From: Arthrobacter sp. GMC3
GTDB taxonomy: Bacteria > Actinomycetota > Actinomycetes > Actinomycetales > Micrococcaceae
Assembly (NCBI RefSeq): GCF_002929305.1
Contig: NZ_PJIO01000008.1
Coordinates: forward strand, 124,001 to 188,000
Reading direction: 5' to 3'
DNA length: 64,000 nucleotides
The notes under the pieces were generated by a model. That model was given only the letters and a program-made list of their open reading frames with translations, searched no databases and was not told where the DNA came from. The translations under genes and the position numbers were made by a program. Positions 46,435 to 55,881 of this stretch are shown piece by piece; position 1 is the stretch's first letter, and the number at the start of each line of letters is the position of its first letter.

Positions 46435-46590
46435 GAGGGTGCACCATGCCTTTACGAATTGTGGCCAACCGGCCGGGGAAACTTGCTTAACCTAGATTAC
46501 CTGCCCGGTGCCCGAGATTTTCGCCAAGCCCCCACACAAAGTGATGTTACCCGCTAGTAGCCTAGTGGCTTCGGCGTTATGATGTGGAAC

Positions 46591-47238
46591 ATGACAAGCT
46601 CCCTCACCGCCGACGTCAAGCCCAGCTGGCGGGGATGGTTGCACGCCGTTGCCGCACCATTTGTTTTGATTGCCGGAGCGATTCTCGTCTTCTTGGCGCC
46701 GGGTGCCACAGCCAAAGTGACAACGCTTATCTACACGGTTACTGGTGTACTCCTTTTTAGTACAAGCGCGCTATATCATCGCGTGGATTGGCAACCCAAG
46801 ACTAAAAGATTGCTGAAGCGCCTCGACCACAGCAACATCATGCTTGTCATTGCCGGCTCCTACACGCCGCTCTCCGCCCTGATGCTGCCTCGGCCCACAG
46901 CCACCTTGTTGTTGTGGCTCATTTGGTCCGGCGCGGTGGCGGGGGTGCTGTTCCGCGTCATGTGGGTGGGTGCCCCGCGCTGGCTGTATGTTCCCATCTA
47001 TGTCCTGTTGGGTGTGACCGCACTGTTCTTCATCCCGGAATTTTGGGCGGCGGATCCACTTGCCACGGTCCTGATCTGCCTGGGCGGGGCCTTCTACATT
47101 GCCGGCGCCGTCATCTACGGCATCAAGAAGCCAAACTTCAGTGCCCGGCATTTTGGCTTCCATGAACTGTTCCATGCACTGACGGTGGCAGGGTTCGCCA
47201 CCCATTTTGTAGCAGTGGTGCTGGTCGTCTTTGGCTAA
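46591..47238 (+). CDS. Hemolysin III family membrane protein (PAQR-like)
   Basis: 215 residues from ATG 46591 (ATGs at 46579 and 46582 also possible). Seven helices; PAQR/YqfA signatures include FSTSALYHRVDW, RLDHSNIMLVIAGSYTPLSAL and FGFHELFHALTVAGFATHFVAV, giving the metal-binding S/H...H...H residues of this hydrolase-like family. Divergent from uppS. Despite the name there is no evidence that it is a haemolysin. Overlaps the GNAT gene by eight bases. Confidence 0.92.
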   Translation: MTSSLTADVKPSWRGWLHAVAAPFVLIAGAILVFLAPGATAKVTTLIYTVTGVLLFSTSALYHRVDWQPKTKRLLKRLDHSNIMLVIAGSYTPLSALMLPRPTATLLLWLIWSGAVAGVLFRVMWVGAPRWLYVPIYVLLGVTALFFIPEFWAADPLATVLICLGGAFYIAGAVIYGIKKPNFSARHFGFHELFHALTVAGFATHFVAVVLVVFG

Positions 47239-47830
47239 CAACTTCACCTCAGGCGTTTACGAGAGCTTTTCCGGTTGCGCCACTCCAGCGCTGTGGCGCC
47301 GAGTCTCCGAGCTGTTCGTCCAGGTCTTTGCCGCTGAGCCCTACGGTGAAGACCCTGAGGAACTTCGCCAGATAGAGGTCTGGGGACCGGCTCAGCTTGC
47401 CCTAGCCGGCGGACAGCTGGTCACCTGCTCGCATCAAGAGCAACTTCTCGGGTTTGCCTTGGCGCACAGCCTGCACGGCGATCAATCATGGCAGAAAATT
47501 CTCACGGCCGTCCTCGGCGCCACTGATTCCGTGAGAACCGGCGACTCCTCTCCGCTCCCCGCAGACCCGCGGGAAATCCTTATTCTTCAGGAATTGGCTG
47601 TCGCACCGGCAGCCCGCGGCCAGGGCATTGCAAAGTCGGCCCTAGCTGCCGTCTTTGCTGGCCGAGCGGAAACCCACGCCGTACTCGGCGTCTACGGTCA
47701 AGCCGCAAACGCACGGCAAATGTACCTGCGCTGGGGTTTCACCGAACTGGGCACCTTTCAAGGTCAGGACAGTGCAGTGAAACTGCACGTCATGCACCGC
47801 CAACTTCCCTGGACAGCCGGACCGGGCTAG
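47231..47830 (+). CDS. GNAT family N-acetyltransferase
   Basis: 199 residues from TTG 47231, overlapping the hemolysin III stop. Acetyl-CoA loop in ILQELAVAPAARGQGIAKSAL (about 116-136), then LGVYGQAANARQMYLRWGFTELG for the late strand. No RNA or protein substrate can be named. No other in-frame start is available before the conserved region, so the TTG start is likely. Not part of the block shared with Mycobacterium. Confidence 0.83.
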   Translation: MANNFTSGVYESFSGCATPALWRRVSELFVQVFAAEPYGEDPEELRQIEVWGPAQLALAGGQLVTCSHQEQLLGFALAHSLHGDQSWQKILTAVLGATDSVRTGDSSPLPADPREILILQELAVAPAARGQGIAKSALAAVFAGRAETHAVLGVYGQAANARQMYLRWGFTELGTFQGQDSAVKLHVMHRQLPWTAGPG

Positions 47831-49035
47831 AACCTGATGGCGTCGATGACCTTGACCCGGATCGCCACCAGTGCCGGGATGGCGCCTGCGAGCGCGCCCA
47901 CCAGCACTGCTGCCCCGAGCCCCAGCAGGGCCGCTTCAACGGGGAATGCCGGGTAGACGTCCAGGCCGGGCGCCACCTTCGATTCAACGAACGGGTTCTT
48001 CACCACGGCCACGGCCAGCATCACGCCCAGCGCGCCGGCCACCGTGGTGCCCACTACCGACTCCATCATGACGCCGGTGAAGATCCGCCCGGACGTGGCG
48101 CCGAAGCTGCGGCGGATGCCAATCTCCCGCACCCTGTAGCGGACGGTCACCATGGAAACATTGAGTAGCCCGACGGCACCGAGGAGCAAAATCAGCGCCG
48201 CGATTCCGGAAACCATCAGTTGGATCATGGCAAACGGGTCCCCGTAGGCGGCGTAGTCGCTGCGGTACACGTTCACCATGGTGCCGGGCAACTGTGCCTG
48301 TACATCAGGTCCCAGTACGCTCACCAGCTGCTCGGCCATGCCTGCCGGCGCCCAAATTCGCAGGTCCTGGCCCGCCCCTCCACCGTCCATCTGGCCAATA
48401 CCCACAGCCTGTGCCGCTTCCGTGAGGATGAACGCCTGTGGCATGGCCTGTGGGTACGGGTCGGGCATCACACCGATGATGACAGCCGTGGAATTCACCT
48501 TTCCCAAAACCTGCACCTGCGGCTGTGTGGTGAGGTTCGGCCGTCCGGCGGCAGCATAGAAAGCTTCATTGACGACGACGGCGGGAGCCAGCCTGTCGGC
48601 GTCGTTCGCGGCGAACCAGCCTCCCTGGGTAACGTCCACCCGGTGAATGGCACCGTACTGCGGATCAACCACTTTCAATTCAACGTTTTGGACACCGTTG
48701 GGAAACTGAAATCTGCCCTGGGTTTGCATGAATCGTGTGGCATGGCTGAACCCGTACCGCTCCACCACGGCGTCCAATACCCGGGAGGTCTTGGCGGAAT
48801 CCGCGGCACCTTGGCCCGTGGGGTCGGAGTAGACGGACACCGTGATGGTGGCTTCGCGGCCGCCGTCGCGTTCGGAGTTCATCCGCATGCCTTCCCTGGC
48901 CAGGTTCCCCACGCCCACCACGGAGGTGAGGACGGCGACGGACAGGGCCACACCGATGAGGGCAAGCAAGACTCGGGTTTTGTGGATGCGCAGCTCCGAC
49001 CAGGCCTCCACCATGGCGGAGATCAGCGCCGTCAT
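47827..49035 (-). CDS. MacB-type ABC transporter permease
   Basis: 402 residues: TM1 at about 20-42, a large extracytoplasmic MacB periplasmic core domain, and three C-terminal helices (MIQLMVSGIAALILLLGAVGLLNVSMVTV, GTTVAGALGVMLAVAVV, AALLGLGAAVLVGALAGAIPALVAI) with the FtsX signature RVREIGIRRSFGATSGRIF. Start overlaps the ATPase stop (ATGA). Third gene of an adaptor-ATPase-permease exporter operon. Confidence 0.93.
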   Translation of the reverse strand: MTALISAMVEAWSELRIHKTRVLLALIGVALSVAVLTSVVGVGNLAREGMRMNSERDGGREATITVSVYSDPTGQGAADSAKTSRVLDAVVERYGFSHATRFMQTQGRFQFPNGVQNVELKVVDPQYGAIHRVDVTQGGWFAANDADRLAPAVVVNEAFYAAAGRPNLTTQPQVQVLGKVNSTAVIIGVMPDPYPQAMPQAFILTEAAQAVGIGQMDGGGAGQDLRIWAPAGMAEQLVSVLGPDVQAQLPGTMVNVYRSDYAAYGDPFAMIQLMVSGIAALILLLGAVGLLNVSMVTVRYRVREIGIRRSFGATSGRIFTGVMMESVVGTTVAGALGVMLAVAVVKNPFVESKVAPGLDVYPAFPVEAALLGLGAAVLVGALAGAIPALVAIRVKVIDAIRF

Positions 49036-49796
49036 GGCTGGACTCCGACGGCGACGAGCTGGTCCGTGGCTGACAGCACGCCCGCGTCCAGCCGATACCG
49101 GGTGCGGGCACGGGCGGCCACGTTGAGGTCGTGGGTGATGGTAACAAGGGCCGCCCCCGACTCGGTGGCGATGGTGTCCAGGAGCTCCATGACGGCCTGC
49201 CCCGTCTCCACATCCAATGCTCCGGTGGGTTCATCGGCAAGGATCAGCCGCGGTCGGCGTACCAGTGCGCGTGCAATGGCCACACGCTGCTGCTCGCCAC
49301 CGGAAAGCATATGAGGTTGGGTGGCCGCCCGGGCGGCGAGCCCCACCCGTTCCAGCATTTCCATGCCCAGTTCGTTGCGTCGCCAAAATTCCCGCCTTCC
49401 CCCGTACATCAAAGGGGTCACCACGTTCTCCAGCGCGGTCCGCCCGGGGAGCAGGTTGAACTGTTGGAAGACAAAACCGATGCTTGAGCCTCGGAGTTTG
49501 GCCCTAGCATTGTTGCGGAGCTTGTCCACGGGTCTTCCGTCAAAAACCATGGTCCCGCTGCTGGGGATATCCAGCAGCCCCAGGATGTTCAGCAGCGTCG
49601 ACTTCCCGCAACCTGAGCGCCCAACAATGGCGGTATGGTCACCCACGCGGACTTGCAGGTCGATGCCGCGCAGGATGTGCAGCTTCTCGTCGTCGGGCAG
49701 GATCACCGTTCGGGTGACATCGACCAGGTCAACCAGTGGGGTCCCTGCGGCGGCGCTGTCCAAGACTGGCTCGGGGCGTGGAGTGTCATGGCCCAT
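49032..49796 (-). CDS. MacB-type ABC transporter ATP-binding protein
   Basis: 254 residues from ATG 49796, two bases after the adaptor stop; an open frame upstream is antisense-like and excluded. Walker A GRSGCGKST, Q-loop FVFQQFNLLPGRTALENV, signature LSGGEQQRVAIARAL, Walker B LILADEPTGALDVETG and H-loop ITHD are complete. LolD/MacB subgroup. Works with the permease and membrane-fusion protein on either side. Confidence 0.95.
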   Translation of the reverse strand: MGHDTPRPEPVLDSAAAGTPLVDLVDVTRTVILPDDEKLHILRGIDLQVRVGDHTAIVGRSGCGKSTLLNILGLLDIPSSGTMVFDGRPVDKLRNNARAKLRGSSIGFVFQQFNLLPGRTALENVVTPLMYGGRREFWRRNELGMEMLERVGLAARAATQPHMLSGGEQQRVAIARALVRRPRLILADEPTGALDVETGQAVMELLDTIATESGAALVTITHDLNVAARARTRYRLDAGVLSATDQLVAVGVQP

Positions 49797-49798
49797 GC

Positions 49799-50893
49799 TC
49801 AGCCGCCCATCGGCGAAAAGCCGCCCATTTGGCCCGGTTGGACTACTGCGTCCACGCCAGGAACAAATTCCAGGACGAGCTCGCCCTCGGCCAGGCCGGA
49901 TGCGATCTCGACCTTTTCCCCGTCGTTCAGGCCCAGCACTACTTTGCGTTCCTCGGGTGTTGTGCTTCCTGCCCCTCCAGAGACCCACACGACACCGTTT
50001 TGCACGGTGCCCTTAACCGCGGTCAAGGGCAGCGTCAGAACATTCGCTGCTTCACCCGCTGTCAAGGTAATTGTTGCCCCGAGCCCGGCAAAGACCGCCG
50101 TGCCTGCTGGCACCGCGCAACTGACTTGCCCTGTTCCGGTGGCCGCCGCAGGGCCCGCACCCATGGGGCCTGGTGCCGCGGCGCCGACGCCGGTACCGGC
50201 CCCGGTGTCGTTTGCGGCGGCTGGGACATTGCTGAGCTGGACGTCTTTGCAGTCAAATGGTGCCGGGCCGTTGGTGATGGTTCCGCTGGCAGTGGCCGGT
50301 TTACCCAGGAGCCGGAACTGTTGGGCGGTTGTCAGCGATCCTGTGATGGTGAACGTTCCCGGCGCGATTGCTCCGGCGGCATCTCCCACACTGACTTCTT
50401 GATTCATCAGGACGGTGAAAGTTTCCAGGGTGCCAGCTGCTGGTGCCACCACGTTGGTGTAGGTGTAGACCGGTGCCGGCTGCTGGAGAGATGACGTCCC
50501 GGACGTATCTTCCCCACTGGTAGCGGCAGGGTTTTTACTCAAGAGCGGGCTAGCTGGAGCATCGGCGATGACCTCGCTGCGGACCTGAAAGATCTTGTCC
50601 CCCGCGGCAAGCTGGGCCCCCTTCTCCACGAAGAAGTGCACCACCTTCCCGGCGGCAGTGGCGCGCAGGGGCACCGCGGGGTCGTTTTGAACCGTGCCCG
50701 GCAGCTCCACCGTGTTGGTGACTGTCGCCCGGGCGGGCGCAATGGTGGGAGCCTCGATCCGAGCCTGCGGCTCTAGTGAATCGGTGTCGTTCTTGATCCC
50801 GTCGATGAAAGCCATTTTTACCAAGGCGATGGCTATTAAGCCAAAAATTAGTAGCCATGCAATAGGAAAAATTACGCGTCTCAGTACCCGCAT
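49799..50893 (-). CDS. Membrane-fusion/adaptor-like protein of ABC exporter
   Basis: 364 residues: N-terminal membrane anchor (IFPIAWLLIFGLIAIALVKMAF), HlyD/biotinyl-lipoyl domain starting at VELPGTVQNDPAVPLRATAAGKVVHFFVEKGAQLAAGDKIF and resuming at VYTYTNVVAPAAGTLETF, a Gly/Ala/Pro-rich linker, and a C-terminal domain with GLNDGEKVEIASGLAEGELVL. Adaptors of this type in Gram-positive bacteria modulate MacB-like pumps. First gene of the operon. Confidence 0.9.
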   Translation of the reverse strand: MRVLRRVIFPIAWLLIFGLIAIALVKMAFIDGIKNDTDSLEPQARIEAPTIAPARATVTNTVELPGTVQNDPAVPLRATAAGKVVHFFVEKGAQLAAGDKIFQVRSEVIADAPASPLLSKNPAATSGEDTSGTSSLQQPAPVYTYTNVVAPAAGTLETFTVLMNQEVSVGDAAGAIAPGTFTITGSLTTAQQFRLLGKPATASGTITNGPAPFDCKDVQLSNVPAAANDTGAGTGVGAAAPGPMGAGPAAATGTGQVSCAVPAGTAVFAGLGATITLTAGEAANVLTLPLTAVKGTVQNGVVWVSGGAGSTTPEERKVVLGLNDGEKVEIASGLAEGELVLEFVPGVDAVVQPGQMGGFSPMGG

Positions 50894-51036
50894 GTCTTAC
50901 CCTTCCGGAAGTCCCCCACAGATCCCCGGACGGAGAAGTGTTCTGAACAATCTAGCCGACTATCAGCGGATTTGGGCGGATTGCGGCGGTACGGCGGTTG
51001 GTGGTGCACTCACCCGAGAGCGCAACCGCGTTCCTG

Positions 51037-53274
51037 TCAGGGCAGTAATTCTTCCAGTTCTTTTGCCCCGGATACGGGCCTGGCACACAGCATGTGTTGG
51101 CAGACGTACGCCAAAGGTTTTACCGTGCCGCCCCGCCCCTGCAGCAGTGGCACAGGGGGCTCGCCCGCTCCGTCCCAGACAGCAATCACCATGCCCGGCG
51201 ACCCCGATGCCCAGGCCCGGCGCACCAAAGCTTCACGACTCTCACCGGCCGGGCCAACGATGGCAACTTCCGTGGGGCCTGTGGCCAAAGCTAGTGAAGC
51301 GCCCAGCAGTCCGCCGGCGGACCGGGGTGCGGTTTGGGCCAGCCCGGGCGCGGTTGCCAGCAGCTTGTGCGCGAGGTCCCGATGCCGGCCTGATCCCGTG
51401 TAGGCCGCCCAAGAGATAAAGGCGTCGGCCAGCATGGCGACACCGCTGGCGCTTGCGTTATCGAACGGATCGGCAAACCGGGAGCCTTGCAATGCGTAGT
51501 GGGCGTCCACAGCAGCCCCGGGTTGCCTGGGCGCCTGGTTGAGGACCGCGCCGTCAACGATGAAGTCGCGCTCCAGCGCAGTGACGAGCGTGCCGGCAAA
51601 GTCGAACCACCGGGGGTCTCCTGTGGCCGCGTACAGGCTCAGGTACCCGTTGGCGCAGGCCGCATAGTCTTCTAACAGGCCTTGGATGCCGCGCGCCTTC
51701 CCGTCATGGGAGATCCTGAACAGTTGTCCGTCCCAGTGGACTGAGTACAGGTACTCTCCCAGAACGACGGCGGCGTCAAGGTAAGCAGCTTCGGCCAGCA
51801 CGGCGCCCGCTTCCGCCAGGGTGCCCATGAGCATCCCATTCCATGACGCAACCACCTTCTCATCGCGGGCGGGCATGACGCGTGTGGCCCGCTGTTCCAG
51901 CAGGGCACCCTTGATGCGTTGCCAGGAGATTCGTTGTTGCCCTCCCAGCGCACCATGCGGGTTCAGCGGAAGAGCCGGATCGGAGCTGTTAGCAGCCCGT
52001 TGCGCTGACGGCCCGGAATCGCGGCCCATTGCCTGCGCCACGGCGGAGGCCAGCAACAATGCCTCCTGCCGCTGTTCCGGTGTCAGTTCAGCCGGCGTCA
52101 CCAGCTGGCCTGCAGCGCGGGTGGCCTCGGCCGCAAGTGTTGCCTGGGCCGCTGTGGTGAAGTCCGCCAGGCTCCACTGGTAGCTGGCACCCTCGCGGTG
52201 GATCCCATCAATGACGGTGTCCGCATCCAGCGAGGAGGCAAAGGCGCCCATGGGCAGCCGCATCTCGGCCAGCAGCCAGTCAACGGTTGAGGTCACCGCG
52301 GCCCTGGCGTCGGCAACGCCGAGTAGCCCCACGGGGCCGGTGGTTTCTTCCCCGGCAAGGTCGCTTCGCCCCTCCGCCAGTCGAATCCAATGCACCAACA
52401 CTCGCAGCAGACCCGCATTGTCGTAGAGCATTTTTTCATAGTGTGGCTCAGACCAGTCAGCGGTGACACTGTAGCGGGCAAACCCGCCGCCCAGCTGGTC
52501 AAACAAGGCCGAGTGGACCATCGCTTCCAGTGTCCTGCCCGCCAGCCGGAAGGCTACTTCGCCGGGGACATCCGTTCGCACAGCTTCTGCTGGCATGGCG
52601 GCGTAGCGCATGAGGAATTCAAGGGTGGGCGTAGGGGGAAACTTGGGGGCTGTGCCAAATCCACCATTAAGAGGATCCTCGGTCTTGGCTAAGGCGAGGA
52701 CAGCGGCAGCTGCGGCCGCAGACCAATCGCTCGCACCCGGCGTCGTCGGCTCAGCGGCGGAGACGTCCACCTGCCAGACCGGCTGGGCCAAGGCCGACGC
52801 GAGTGAAGCCGCGGTGTCAAGGACGTCTTCGCGGCGCTGCGTCCACGCCTCATGGACGGCCGAGAGTACTTGTGAAAACGAGGGCCGTCCGTCCACCGGG
52901 CGGGGCGGGAAGTAGGTGCCGGCATAGAACGCCTGCCCGTCCGGGGTGAGGAAGACGCTCATGGGCCAGCCACCTTGTCCACTGAGGGCTTGGGTCGCCG
53001 CCATAAAGGCGTCGTCAACGTCGGGGCGTTCTTCCCTGTCGACCTTGATGGACACAAAATGCTCGCCAAGGTAGCGTCCTATGTCCGGATCCTCGAAGGA
53101 CTCCTTGGCCATGACATGGCACCAGTGGCAGGCGGCGTACCCCACCGACAGGAAGATCGGCACATCCCTTTGGCGCGCCTCGGCAAAAGCCTCGTCGTCA
53201 AAAGGCTGCCACATTACGGGGTTTTCGGCATGCTGGCGAAGGTAGGAACTTGGTTCGCCAGCAAGCCTGTTCAT
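51037..53274 (-). CDS. DUF255 thioredoxin-domain protein (YyaL/SSP411-like)
   Basis: 745 residues. N-terminal thioredoxin-like domain with CHWC at 49-52 in FLSVGYAACHWCHVMAKESFED and GQGGWPMSVFLTPD, then an alpha/alpha-toroid (glucosidase-like) domain with repeated helices. Family of unknown biochemical role; M. tuberculosis Rv1084 is the syntenic counterpart. ATG start, ten bases after the small membrane protein gene's stop on the same strand. Confidence 0.93.
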   Translation of the reverse strand: MNRLAGEPSSYLRQHAENPVMWQPFDDEAFAEARQRDVPIFLSVGYAACHWCHVMAKESFEDPDIGRYLGEHFVSIKVDREERPDVDDAFMAATQALSGQGGWPMSVFLTPDGQAFYAGTYFPPRPVDGRPSFSQVLSAVHEAWTQRREDVLDTAASLASALAQPVWQVDVSAAEPTTPGASDWSAAAAAAVLALAKTEDPLNGGFGTAPKFPPTPTLEFLMRYAAMPAEAVRTDVPGEVAFRLAGRTLEAMVHSALFDQLGGGFARYSVTADWSEPHYEKMLYDNAGLLRVLVHWIRLAEGRSDLAGEETTGPVGLLGVADARAAVTSTVDWLLAEMRLPMGAFASSLDADTVIDGIHREGASYQWSLADFTTAAQATLAAEATRAAGQLVTPAELTPEQRQEALLLASAVAQAMGRDSGPSAQRAANSSDPALPLNPHGALGGQQRISWQRIKGALLEQRATRVMPARDEKVVASWNGMLMGTLAEAGAVLAEAAYLDAAVVLGEYLYSVHWDGQLFRISHDGKARGIQGLLEDYAACANGYLSLYAATGDPRWFDFAGTLVTALERDFIVDGAVLNQAPRQPGAAVDAHYALQGSRFADPFDNASASGVAMLADAFISWAAYTGSGRHRDLAHKLLATAPGLAQTAPRSAGGLLGASLALATGPTEVAIVGPAGESREALVRRAWASGSPGMVIAVWDGAGEPPVPLLQGRGGTVKPLAYVCQHMLCARPVSGAKELEELLP

Positions 53275-53284
53275 GGCCGGGCCC

Positions 53285-53647
53285 TTAGTTCTTCTTTACA
53301 TCCGTGGGGGCAACGCTGGTGCTGGTGTCGCTCTCATCCTCATCAGGAATGGCAGAGTAGGCGGCCGCTCGGGTCGCTTCCTCGGACATGATGGGAATGC
53401 CCATGTATTCGGCATTGGGTCCGTGTGAACCGCCCACCAGGCCTTCTTCAACTTGGGCGCGGTACCGGACGCGGCGTACGCGCTTGACCATGTCGCGGAT
53501 CAGGAAAAACATGACCACCACAATGCTGAAAGTGATCACGAAGCCCAGCAAACCCGGCGTGACCTGGTCCTCGGTGAGTCCCGGGCGCAGGGTGGGCAGC
53601 GGCGGGCTGGGAGGCGTGGTGGCGGCGATCAAAATCAATGTGTGCAC
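53285..53647 (-). CDS. Small single-pass membrane protein (Rv1083-like by position)
   Basis: 120 residues from GTG 53647: N-terminal Pro-rich extracytoplasmic part, one helix (TPGLLGFVITFSIVVVMFFLI), a basic stop-transfer RDMVKRVRRVRYR, and an acidic cytoplasmic tail ending DVKKN. No domain recognised. It lies between mca and the DUF255 gene, exactly where Rv1083 lies in M. tuberculosis, so it is part of a conserved block and probably real. Confidence 0.82.
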   Translation of the reverse strand: MHTLILIAATTPPSPPLPTLRPGLTEDQVTPGLLGFVITFSIVVVMFFLIRDMVKRVRRVRYRAQVEEGLVGGSHGPNAEYMGIPIMSEEATRAAAYSAIPDEDESDTSTSVAPTDVKKN

Positions 53648-53703
53648 AATTCGTCTTTCGTTTCATCCCCGTCGGCTAGGTGCGCGCGGGAAACGTCCAC
53701 TAC

Positions 53704-54612
53704 CTATCGTAAGCCAGCAAACAGGTCGTTTTCGGGCAAGGTGGTGGGCACCCGGGAATCCATGAGCGAATAGTCCTCCCAGGGCCATACTTTGCGCTGC
53801 ATCTCGGGGCTAACAGCAAAGAAGAATCCTGCAGGGTCAACCTGTGTGGCATGGGCGCGCAAGGCGTCGTCACGCTTTTCAAAATACTCCCCGCAATCCA
53901 CCTGTGTGGTGGTTGGGTGGGTGCCGGCCAAGGGCGTGTGCCCTTCGGTGTCCGCCTCCAACCAGGCAGCAAGCCGCTGCGCGTAGGGGGAAGCCAGGCC
54001 GGCGTTTTCTAGGGCGAAATGCAGGGCGCGGAAACGCTGCGGGTTGAAGGCAAGATCGTAGTAGAGCTTTTGCGGCTCCCACGCCTCCCCTGTCCCCGGG
54101 TAACGGTCAGGATCCCCTGCCGCGTGGTAGGCCTCCACCGTCACCTTGTGGGCCATGATGTGGTCGGGGTGGGGGTAGCCGCCGTTTTCGTCGTAGGAGA
54201 TGATCACGTGGGGACGGAACCGGCGAACCAAACGCACCAGCGGGGCTGCGGCGATTTCTAGCGGCTTCAAGGCAAAGCAGCCAGCGGGAAGATCGGGCAG
54301 CGGGTCCCCTTCTGGCAGACCGGAATCGGTAAACCCGAGCCATTGCTGTTCGATTCCCAGGATTGCCGCAGCCTTCGCCATCTCCAGACGGCGCGCACCC
54401 CCCATGTCACGGGTGGAATGGGGGTCTCCCTCCATGGCGGGGTTCTGAATGCCGCCACGTTCTCCGCCCGTGCAGGTGGCGACCAAAACAGAAACCCCGG
54501 CGTCCGCGTAGGAGGCCATCATGGCTGCGCCCTTGCTCGCCTCGTCATCCGGGTGGGCGTGGACGGCCAGCAGGCGAAGCGGTTCGGCGGGATGCCCCTC
54601 GGTGGTGATCAC
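53704..54612 (-). CDS. mca: Mycothiol S-conjugate amidase
   Basis: 302 residues, LmbE-like zinc amidase that cleaves mycothiol adducts for detoxification. AHPDDEASKGAA at 19-30 (zinc ligands H20, D23) with the Mca-type KGAA rather than the MshB form, CTGGERGGIQNP, later YPHPDHIMAHKV, and the Mca C-terminal signature DSRVPTTLPENDLFAGL. GTG start. The order DUF255, small protein, mca, DUF4307, greA matches Rv1084-Rv1080c. Shows that the organism makes mycothiol. Confidence 0.94.
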   Translation of the reverse strand: MITTEGHPAEPLRLLAVHAHPDDEASKGAAMMASYADAGVSVLVATCTGGERGGIQNPAMEGDPHSTRDMGGARRLEMAKAAAILGIEQQWLGFTDSGLPEGDPLPDLPAGCFALKPLEIAAAPLVRLVRRFRPHVIISYDENGGYPHPDHIMAHKVTVEAYHAAGDPDRYPGTGEAWEPQKLYYDLAFNPQRFRALHFALENAGLASPYAQRLAAWLEADTEGHTPLAGTHPTTTQVDCGEYFEKRDDALRAHATQVDPAGFFFAVSPEMQRKVWPWEDYSLMDSRVPTTLPENDLFAGLR

Positions 54613-54744
54613 GTCGGCTACCTTCGATTCTTAGAGCAATGGGGGAAAAATCATCTGCCGGAATGGACGCTAAACTTGTACTGTCCGGATACCGTTCCCG
54701 CAAGGGACCGGCCAGCCCGCGGTGCGAACCGCGGAACAAGATAC

Positions 54745-55185
54745 GTGGATGCAGTGACAAATTTGAATTCTCCAGCAGCTACCAGCCTAGCTAATCGTTA
54801 CGGCACTCCCAAGCGAGCGCTGTCCAAAAAGGCCAAAATTATTATCTTGTCCGTGGTCGGTGTCCTGTCCCTGACCTGGATTATCTGGGCTGTGGCCGGT
54901 GCGAACACCGGTGTCACCCAAAAATTGGTCAGCTACGAGGTGGTAGATCCCACATTCGCCACCGTTGACCTGTCCGTCACCAAGGACCCCGGCTCCACGG
55001 CCAAATGTGCCGTCAAGGCCATGAATGAAAGCTACGCGACAGTGGGCTGGAATGTCATCACCGTTGGCCCCAACGGAACCGATGACGGCAGCGCCAATGG
55101 GCGGACCACCACCGTTCGCGGACAGATGCGCACCGACTCTCTCGCGGTGACCGGCGTCGTCGAAAACTGCTGGATCGTTAAGTAG
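54745..55185 (+). CDS. DUF4307 domain-containing membrane protein
   Basis: 146 residues from GTG 54745 (GGAA nine bases upstream; GTG 54754 is an alternative). One helix at about 31-50 (IIILSVVGVLSLTWIIWAV), then a small extracytoplasmic domain with VVDPTFATVDLSVTKDPGSTAKCAVKAMNESYATVGW. Two Cys in the exported domain may form a disulfide. Unknown function; syntenic with Rv1081c. Upstream of greA on the same strand, with a 204-base gap that has no clear gene. Confidence 0.9.
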   Translation: MDAVTNLNSPAATSLANRYGTPKRALSKKAKIIILSVVGVLSLTWIIWAVAGANTGVTQKLVSYEVVDPTFATVDLSVTKDPGSTAKCAVKAMNESYATVGWNVITVGPNGTDDGSANGRTTTVRGQMRTDSLAVTGVVENCWIVK

Positions 55186-55389
55186 AAAGTACGCCTCGCC
55201 CCCTCGGTTCTTGGGTTTATCGACCTTGTTGACTAAACTGGGAAGCATTACCTGTGCCCCGCTCGGTCACCTTTGAATGTTCCATGCCTGGAACGTGCCC
55301 ATCATTGAGATGTGCGCTCCGGATACGAAACACCATGGGAACGGCCTTTGGCGGGGTCTTTGCTTTTTTGTACACACAAGGAGAACAAC

Positions 55390-55881
55390 GTGCCTACCAC
55401 GAATAGTCCGTCAGCAGCCTGGCTGACTCAGGAAGCATTTGATCGACTCACGGGCGAGCTGGCCCAGCTTTCCGGCCCCGGCCGCGCAGAGATCGTCAGC
55501 AAGATCGAACAGGCCCGCTCCGAAGGTGACCTCAAGGAAAATGGCGGCTACCACGCCGCCAAGGATGAGCAGGGCAAGATCGAGGCCCGCATCCGCCAGT
55601 TGAGCGAGCTCCTGCGCGACGCCCACGTGGGCGAATCCCCCGCCGACGACGGCGTCGTGGAACAGGGCATGGTGGTTGTGGCCTCAATCGCCGGAGACGA
55701 GACCACGTTCCTGCTCGGCAGCCGCGAAGTTGGCAGCGACGACATGGACGTCTTCAGTGAGCGTTCACCGCTCGGTATGGCCATCATGGGTCACAAGGCA
55801 GGAGACAAGCTCAACTACGTGGCACCGAATGGCAAGACGATCGACGTCGAGATTATTGCCGCCAAGCCCTACCAGGCCTAG
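55390..55881 (+). CDS. greA: Transcription elongation factor GreA
   Basis: 163 residues from GTG 55390 with AAGGAGAACAAC upstream. N-terminal coiled coil with the acidic tip EQARSEGDLKENGGYHAAKDEQ that stimulates RNA polymerase cleavage of backtracked transcripts, and a C-terminal FKBP-like domain (SPLGMAIMGHKAGDKLNYVAPNG). Length and motifs are normal. TAG stop starts the stop-linked element. Confidence 0.96.
   Translation: MPTTNSPSAAWLTQEAFDRLTGELAQLSGPGRAEIVSKIEQARSEGDLKENGGYHAAKDEQGKIEARIRQLSELLRDAHVGESPADDGVVEQGMVVVASIAGDETTFLLGSREVGSDDMDVFSERSPLGMAIMGHKAGDKLNYVAPNGKTIDVEIIAAKPYQA

Noticed and set aside
48220..49314. 364-residue open frame antisense to the ABC permease and ATPase
   Set aside because: Opposes two intact ABC genes with complete motifs; composition is that of a shadow frame.
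54657..54757. tRNA-like or riboswitch-like sequence before the DUF4307 gene
   Set aside because: A few short GC stems occur but no cloverleaf, anticodon arm or T-loop sequence, and no known aptamer core.
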